Shown: piece after piece, positions 57,780 to 64,000 of the stretch
Layout of the letters: the number at the start of each line of letters is the position of its first letter
Position numbering within the stretch: position 1 is the stretch's first letter
Origin: Diadema setosum
Lineage: Eukaryota; Echinodermata; Echinoidea; Diadematoida; Diadematidae
Reading direction: 5' to 3'
Assembly: GCA_033980235.1 (NCBI GenBank)
Contig: CM067065.1
Coordinates: 9,255,328-9,319,327, forward strand
DNA: 64,000 bases
Notes under the pieces: generated by a model
The model's input: the letters and a program-made list of their open reading frames with translations, nothing else
Told to the model about the DNA's origin: nothing
Databases searched by the model: none
Program-made: the position numbers and the translations under genes

Positions 57780-59535
57780 TATTTCCGTCATGTCTATGCA
57801 ATGCCAGCAGGATTATTATTATTTTTTTTTTATTTTTTTTTTTACACTTGATGTATGCATGTATAACCTAATAGAGATTCTCTGGAATTTTTTTTTCCTC
57901 AAAGGTCAAAAGGTCAAAGATCAAGTGAAAGTGCTGAACTAAGTTTTTCCTCCATATCTCGGAAGTGGCTCAAGTTATCTTGAAACGTACTACATTTATG
58001 CATGTTCTGCCTGGCAGTGATTATCTTATGAATTTTAGGGTCAAGGCCAGATGAAAATGGTAACAATATACTATTCAATACAGAAATTGCACTTTTTCTC
58101 CATATCTTGAAAATTACTCCATGCATAAACGTATGAATGGGTCAAAGTCAAGTTAAAGTCCTTCAATCTCAAATACATGCTCTCCTATTCATCCAATTAA
58201 ACCTAGGTCAAGGAAGGTAAACATTCAACGCATCTGTGACAAACTTGTCATTTTAATATTTTGCCAATTTTGTGAAAATGTAATTGCACATTGTCCACAT
58301 GTACTACTGTATCTAGAAATATTAGGAGAATCATGCATTATGGTGGAGGCGTACCAGTCGCCATAGCGACATTTCTAGTTTTATATCTCAACCATTTCAA
58401 AGCTATTTGATGAAAATCGGTTTCTACATGGCTGACATACAAAAAAAAAAGAAGAAAGAAATAGAGGTAAAACAATGTGGTCTGAAATAAAAGGTATGAC
58501 CCACCTTTTATTCAAACCAATTTGTGGTTTTTCATATCTCAGTCATTTCAAACCCGAATGTCATAAACACACACAAACACACACATACACACACACACAA
58601 TCAACTCCTCTCACAATTAAAAGGATTTCTACTAATTCATACAAGAGATTTTATTTATAGGGGCCGACCTCGCAATAATATTACTCCCCTTCTCAACTAA
58701 AACTATACGGTTCCTTTAACGAAGCACTGAACGCCTGATGGCAGACATCAAACAGCTATCATACATGTTGTAACGAAAGTTGGGTAAAATTTTCCTTCCT
58801 TCTTATGATGAGAATACAGGGAACCTTCGTTATCAGTTAACGAGAAATGTATTGTAAAACATTGCACCACACACTCAGCACGCAGTTCAGTCGGACAGCT
58901 AGTAGAAAGTAAAGGGGACACAATGTCTTCCGGACCTGACAGCAAGTTTATTGTCTCATTCCAACTCGCAGTGTTACACAATTCAGAACAGAACCCCTTG
59001 GCTGACTCTCCAGCCCGAATCGCAGTGTTAAGGTGATAAGTGTTTAGTCCGAACCCGCAATCGCAATCTCAATCCGACTCTCTACTTCTAATTTCTGCAA
59101 GGAGCCGGTATTTATACCATTCTAGGTCCCTGGGCCATGGCCTGGGCGGCACGCGACCAAGCCTCAAGAGAGTACAGTTAATTGGCCACAAGGCTGGACC
59201 TAAAAACTTAGTCCTTGACCTAATTCGCTGAGGGCAAGTTGAGGACATGGTCAGGTCAGGTCAGTGGCGCGAGGACACTGTGGTCCCGAAGGAGAAGATA
59301 ACACTCGGAACTGACTCGGACTTGGAAGGGAGAAGGACTTGTCGCAGACAGAGTAAATAGAATATCAGATGGGGAAAGGGAAAGCGAGACCAAGACCGTT
59401 ACATTCCAAAGCGTTACATAACCATTATAGTAGACTATTATAGTCTAACTCAAAAGACGTAGTTATTTGTAATATTATCATCAAAAATCCGTAACAATGT
59501 ATTAGACCAAGGACTAAAGTTAATCAGCTGTGGAT
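57780..59535. other. no recognisable gene
   Basis: Includes a (CA)n run at 58566-58599. No exon similar to the EGF-CTLD genes and no clear TIR. Confidence 0.4.
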
Positions 59536-59539
59536 AATA

Positions 59540-59660
59540 AGATAGTTATGAAATAGTGCCTTGCCTCGGGCACATCCACTGCCGCAAAGAGGACTCATAC
59601 CAGGGATCTCACTTTTGAGAACCCGCCGTGATGCAGCCATCCACTAAGCCAACACAACGC
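59540..59660 (-). mobile_element. tRNA-derived SINE
   Basis: Minus strand: ttggcttagtggatggctgc (A box TGGCTTAGTGG, 59641-59651) and gatccctggtatgagtcc (B box near 59591-59601), spaced about 50 bases, then a body gcggcagtggatgtgcccga ggcaaggcact. The two-box order and spacing are those of a tRNA-type polymerase III promoter. Confidence 0.65.
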
Positions 59661-59806
59661 AACACACACAACCAGCAGTTGAAATTGTCGGTTTTTCTTG
59701 ATGGCCACGTTGCACGCTAAAAGAAGTGAAAAGCAAAACATCGAAACTGCGATTTTGAATAAAGAAAGATGCTTAACTTTCTTTGCAATCTTGCGTGCCC
59801 TGACAG

Positions 59807-59809
<3 letters not shown>

Positions 59810-59848
<39 letters not shown>
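59810..59848. repeat. (CT)n microsatellite
   Basis: Pure ctctct run in the copy 3 flank. (GA)n at 59974-60001 and (GT)n at 60439-60472 follow. Confidence 0.88.
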
Positions 59849-59851
<3 letters not shown>

Positions 59852-60436
59852 TATTTTCTCCGTGCTTCAGAGCAGTGCAGGTACCTACGCAAAAGGTGTA
59901 AAGGGTGTAGAGGCATTTCTCTGGGCCTTTATGAGATGATTATTCATTTTTGTTTATATTTTTTTTTTTTAGTGAGAGTGAGAGAGAGAGAGAGAGAGAG
60001 GGGGGAAAAACGTTATGTTGACATTATTGTTTAAACAGGTTAAACGTTTTTTTTTATTTTTTTTTTTATTGTTAGGTTTTCGGTTTTTTTTTTCATTATT
60101 ATTATTATTATAGTATTAAGGGAGTCAGTAACCTTTCAGTAGTCGTCACTCGGACGTACAAATTGAAGACATGAATGTTTAGTGTGTTTGATGAAGAGAG
60201 GTTTTGCTGGATTCTCTGTTCCTCGGAACCACGTTAATCTCGCAAAGTATGGGAATGTTAATTAGGCAGCATCTGGCAGGGCCATATTTTCCGCTGATTA
60301 ATGTCTTTTTTTCGGCATGCACCTGAAAAAAGGGAAAAGTACAATGATCTGACACGATAATATAAATGTAGGTTGCAGTAGTATTCTATTGCAAGCGTGA
60401 AGGTCGTTTATGGTGTTGCCATGGCAACATTATTCT

Positions 60437-60475
<39 letters not shown>

Positions 60476-60846
60476 TTGTGACATGCGCATCACATGACTG
60501 TAGCTGAAAAGTACCATAGCAAGTTTTACCATTTGCAGCGTAAGCCCGTGTAACAGCTTTGCCTATAGCGAAGCTCAGAACGCTCCCTTTCATTCAGTCA
60601 CCTGCTGACCTCGTTGGATAGAGCGTGTCATCTTTCGTGTCTTCTAAAAATCTTGTACGGTCCCATCCGTGACCATTCGTTTTTTGCTCTTTATAGCGAC
60701 ATGATACTAGTTTTAGCTGGATGTTCACTAGCGTTCTCCAATTTTGTTGTGTGTGAAAATCTCTCAGGAACGATTTGAGAAAGGAACAAACATCAACAAA
60801 CGTTGGTTGACCCACTAGCTACGAAGAAGAGTGCCTTGGACGTGTA

Positions 60847-61043
60847 TGCACTCCCATTATAACGACCACTGTTATAATTTCGAATTTGCGGTTATAATTT
60901 CGAAATTCGGTTACAACGAAGTAAAAATTCAGGCCGCAACATCTATGTATTTTCATTGTTGATTTGTTTGGTTATAACAAACTTTCGATATAACGAAAGA
61001 AAACTGTCGGTCCCGAGGATTTCGTTATAACTTGAGTCCACTG
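60847..61043. mobile_element. pogo-like MITE in the copy 3 promoter flank
   Basis: 197 bases, right end ...ttcgttataacttgagtccactg, inverse of CAGTGGACTCAAGTTATAAC, with TA at both borders (60845-60846, 61044-61045). The homologous copy 2 flank lacks it: gtgccttggac runs on to the TATA box. Confidence 0.68.
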
Positions 61044-61157
61044 TAGGTATCTCTTTGACAACTTGGCTGACACATCAGCTGGGATTCTTGGGACTGTTGA
61101 GAGCCTTGCGTTCATTCGCTTTCTCTGTAAGTTTTGGATGTGTGAAGATCTCTCAGG

Positions 61158-61164
61158 TAATAAA
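61158..61164 (+). promoter_or_regulatory. TATA-like element of copy 3
   Basis: TAATAAA sits at the same distance from the ATG as the copy 2 TATA box. A second related promoter stretch (60749-60840) lies upstream, separated from this one by a pogo-like MITE. Confidence 0.35.
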
Positions 61165-61223
61165 CTTGGTTGACGCATCCTTTGAGGCTGTGGAGACTAG
61201 AAAACGTCTGGTGGAAGTACAAC

Positions 61224-61232
61224 ATGTTTAAG
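61224..61232 (+). CDS. copy 3 exon 1 (MFK)
   Basis: Nine coding bases identical to copy 2 exon 1, preceded by gtggaagtacaac (copy 2: gtggagatacaaa) and followed by GTAGGT. The conservation of the flank supports this as the start exon. Confidence 0.7.
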
Positions 61233-63074
61233 GTAGGTGAGATATTTTCCTACATCGTTTGTACACTGTGATTGATGGGACCTTGCATCACTAAACCAAT
61301 AAAAAGTCGCCACACTTGAATTCTCAGTATTTAAGGACCGATTCCGAAAGAGCAGACTCTAAGCTGTAACTCAACTAAAATGGAGTTTTCCTCTCCTTAA
61401 TAACGGAAAGAACGGTCACACTCTTGAAAAATGTGGTCTGAAAAAAAAAGAGGCCCTGAAATATAGAGTCTATTCAAGCACTTTAGTACCACGTCGTGCG
61501 AGTTGTGTGACGAATCGGGACAAATAACAGGATGCAAACCACCTTAGCAATAAGAAAAAAGGAATTATCAGATTGATCTGAAATTGAGCAAGCTTTGTCA
61601 AAACAATCATATGAATAATCACTGCTAACTTTTACGCAGTAGCATCGTCTTTTCAAAGTTCTTAGAGTTGAAAGCGAAGAATTTAACTTTCCAGGAATAA
61701 AAGGGGCCTACATGTAAAAGGCATTATATCACACTATTCTACAAAAAGAGGGTTTACAAAAATTTTTCCCATTTATTTTATTATCCAAACTTAAAGAATA
61801 CAAAATGCTGAGTAAGAAGATCTCTTTCAGATAGTATTGACGACTAAGGATTGACTTGGTTAACCTGGAACTTTTTTGAGTTCTCACGTAAAATTAAGTG
61901 GTGCGACTTATTGTTAGTTTTGTGATACACGGTCATGTAAAGATCTACTTTGTTTTTCAGTGAATACAGCCACACGCGTGTGGTTGTATTCACAGAATGA
62001 AAAACATTCCACAAAGTGGTATTACCTGAACTGTTCATTATTTAGACAAGCCCCAACTCATGCATTCTTATGGCTAGACTGCCATTTCATCATCCTATGT
62101 ACTTGTTCATTGCAATTTGTAATACGTTTAATGTTTATTGTTTATTCCTCATCCAAATCACTACAAATTCTGAAACTCTGTAGGCCTACTAATCATTACT
62201 ATTTTATATTTGTTCAAATGTACAAATGTGAAAATCATCCAGGTGTTTAATAATAAACCTCATCAGCCACGATACATTGTCTAAATGCTACAGTCACACT
62301 TGAAATTGGTCCGGGTGAAAATGAGGCGGATTAAACCCGGAATGGAGGGTTTATGCTACTGGACAGTCACACACGACCGGATTTCTAACCGGGTCCATAA
62401 GGCATCAAAACCTTATCGACCCGGCTCGAGCCGTAGAAATCCGTATTGGCCCGTATCGAACCGTATAAAAATCCGCTTTAAATCTTTTTCGACCCCTATC
62501 GACCGGGCATGTCAACCCGCTTCGACCCGTAGGTACCCTACCGACCCGGATGTAAATCTTGTCATCACCTGTTGCATGAAGGCAATGCGTATACGGCAAG
62601 GGTCCATACGGTTTTACGCTGCGGGTTGCAGCGGGGCGATGCCAGTCAATGCGGTTCGAACCGGGTCAATTCGGATATCAATACGGAATTTAAATCCGTG
62701 AGAAATTTTTGAACATGACCATTTTTTTTTTCTTTACAGCCGTATCGTAGCCCCTGGAATCCATCAGGAATTGAAACGGGTTGCGATGCGGGTCAATGCG
62801 GGTCTCTGCGGCTCGCTCCGGGTCGATACGGTTTTAATTCCTCAAGGACCCGATTCGAAATCCGGCCGTGTGTGACTGTAGCAATAGAGACCGTTAAACT
62901 GGTAACATTGTTTAACAGTGCATTAGAATAAATGCGGCTATTTTAGCTCATATTACTAGTTACTGAATAGATTTGTACATACTACTTGTTATTTTTTCAC
63001 GGTTCTAACATTTTTGTACATGCAGGTTTTTCAAGCTTACTGGCTGTTACTTCTATTACTGATTGACCGTAAAG
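61224..63074 (+). CDS. EGF-CTLD secreted protein gene, copy 3 (first two exons; continues beyond window)
   Basis: Exon 1 is 61224-61232 (ATGTTTAAG then donor GTAGGTGA). Exon 2 is 63026-63074 (acceptor acatgcag, donor GTAAAAAC). Together they encode MFKVFQAYWLLLLLLIDRK plus one base, a clear signal peptide ending in phase 1 as in copy 2. Intron 1 is 1.8 kb and carries a GTGACC element, a foldback element and other repeats. The next exon (Cys domain) would be expected right of the window. Nothing after 63074 resembles it. Confidence 0.72.
61277..61936. mobile_element. GTGACC-family MITE, degraded ends
   Basis: About 660 bases, ends gggaccttgcatcac and tgatacacggtcat. It lies in intron 1 of copy 3, 45 bases after exon 1. 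Confidence 0.68.
62286..62882. mobile_element. GACCCG-rich foldback element
   Basis: tgctacagtcacac at the left and gtgtgtgactgtagca at the right are inverted. A second copy of the end with more matching (gctactggacagtcacacac gaccggatttc) starts at 62353. The inside is filled with variants of gacccg(t/g)atcgaccc in both orientations, GC-richer than its surroundings. Confidence 0.68.
63026..63074 (+). CDS. copy 3 exon 2: signal-peptide core
   Basis: Sixteen codons plus one base, VFQAYWLLLLLLIDRK. It is one codon shorter than copy 2, with a stronger Leu core. The flanking intron bases also match copy 2 (ttgtacatgcag / tatatgcag; GTAAAAAC / GTAAAATC). Confidence 0.72.
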
Positions 63075-63195
63075 GTAAAAACAATTATAAACATGATAAT
63101 AATAATGTAAGATATGAACACAAATGGGTATGGGTATTATTGGTGATGGCAAACAATGGTATTGATATTCCATATTGATTACAATTCGGCTATTA

Positions 63196-63252
63196 GTTAC
63201 ACACACACACACACACACACACAAGCACACACGCATACACACATACACACAA
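63196..63252. repeat. (CA)n microsatellite
   Basis: acacacac run, then a MITE-A fragment. Confidence 0.85.
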
Positions 63253-63264
63253 AGATTACAATTA

Positions 63265-63420
63265 AAGAGCTTGTTCGCAAAAACCGATAAGTCCATTTTT
63301 TGAAGATTTTGAAGTACGGTCTCCGTTATAAAGTACAAAATAATACCTTTTAAATGATATATTGCTCACTGCATGTAAAGGTACATTTTTTAAGTTATGG
63401 TCAAAAGAAGCAGAATTTTT
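63265..63420. mobile_element. MITE-A, right part truncated
   Basis: Starts gagcttgttcgcaaaaaccg ataagtcc and follows the inverse of the intact copy for about 155 bases, then diverges before the other end. Confidence 0.65.
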
Positions 63421-63479
63421 GTTATTTGTTATTTGTGGGGTAATTGCCCTCAGGGCAATTGGCCTGACACGATACATAT

Positions 63480-64000
63480 GTAGGCCTACGTATACATGTA
63501 ATACCAGCAGATTTGACTAATTTCACCAATAAAGTCAAGCAAATTCATTTCAATTAGGGAAATGAACTTGGTATTCCCATTAAATAATAACACTAGTGTT
63601 TAGTCATATTTCATAGAAACATATCTGAATGATTTGTGTTTTCATGGGATGCTCCCGTAGTGGGAAATATAAGGAAAACAATTACAAAACGAATTAACAT
63701 GATAAATGTAAGGGGATATATTAATGTTCTGCTGGTTTCATTGTAATTTGCCCGGGACTATAAATCTGAACTCCGTAGCAAACGATAAGAATCATTTAGA
63801 TTTGAAAGATATGTTTACATAATTTTTCCGCATGGAAAAATATCCCAAAATCAATAATGATGGATATCCTTTTAGTCTTTCGAAAACATGCAGCGTACTG
63901 TCAGTTTTAGTTTTTAAAAATGCATGTACATTTGTTTGGTGATAACAGAATGAAAGATATGTTGATATTATGCTAAGCAGGATAGACTGAGGACTAAAAG
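63480..64000. other. no recognisable feature
   Basis: Intron 2 of copy 3. AT-rich, no repeat end or exon seen. Confidence 0.4.

Larger units (their letters stand above)
59690..61223 (+). repeat. 5' flank of copy 3, homologous to the copy 2 flank
   Basis: It aligns in order with 31440-32654. It differs by longer (CT)n, (GA)n and (GT)n tracts, by a pogo-like MITE at 60847-61043 and by an internal duplication (60749-60840 resembles 61133-61200, sharing gtgtgaa(a/g)atctctcagg and cttggttgac). Confidence 0.68.

Overview
This window looks like animal genomic DNA, most likely from a marine deuterostome such as an echinoderm. The reasons are small phase-1 exons separated by long AT-rich introns, very dense microsatellites, many CR1/L2/Jockey-type LINE pieces and a large variety of foldback and MITE-like elements. 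The species cannot be fixed from the sequence alone. There are no bacterial-style operons, rRNA genes or CRISPR arrays.

The host genes I can support form one tandem family on the + strand. Copy 2 (32655-43062) is complete in six exons. It encodes a predicted secreted protein of 262 residues: a signal peptide split over two exons, a short Cys-containing N-terminal domain, a truncated EGF-like module and a C-type lectin-like domain (CTLD) split over the last two exons. Copy 1 (2015-10182) shows the last four exons; its signal-peptide exons would lie left of the window. Copy 3 (61224 onward) shows only its first two exons before the right edge. All internal boundaries after the signal exon are phase 1, so each module can be moved or duplicated without breaking the frame. 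The 5' flanks of copies 2 and 3 are also homologous, so at least three units lie here in head-to-tail order.

The rest is mostly transposable elements, many of them nested. Region by region: 0-2 kb has a palindrome, a TIR element and a pogo-like element. 2-10 kb is copy 1, with introns swollen by MITEs. 10-12.4 kb is a decayed L2-type LINE. 13-16.3 kb has hairpin, pogo-like and GTGACC-type MITEs. 16.3-20.5 kb is a nearly intact LINE with ORF1 and an open 1057-codon ORF2, inserted inside a MITE. 23-25.4 kb has further MITEs and LINE tails. 29.1-31.4 kb is a decayed LINE. 31.4-32.7 kb is the copy 2 promoter flank. 33.9-36.6 kb holds GTGACC elements, one of them carrying a hAT-like insertion with an 8-bp target duplication. 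37-43 kb is the body of copy 2. 44.7-48.3 kb is a cluster of large foldback elements. 48.6-49.5 kb is a LINE remnant. 54-57.8 kb has MITEs and a tandem duplication. 59.5-61.2 kb is the copy 3 promoter flank. 62.3-63.4 kb holds foldback and MITE sequence in intron 1 of copy 3.

The most informative observations are these: the EGF-CTLD tandem array with a 9-nt first coding exon; a possible EGF-only isoform of copy 2; an eleven-locus GTGACC...GGTCAC MITE family whose insertions duplicate a 4-bp A/T target; a datable three-deep nest at 15.2-20.5 kb; and several foldback elements with internal repeat arrays.
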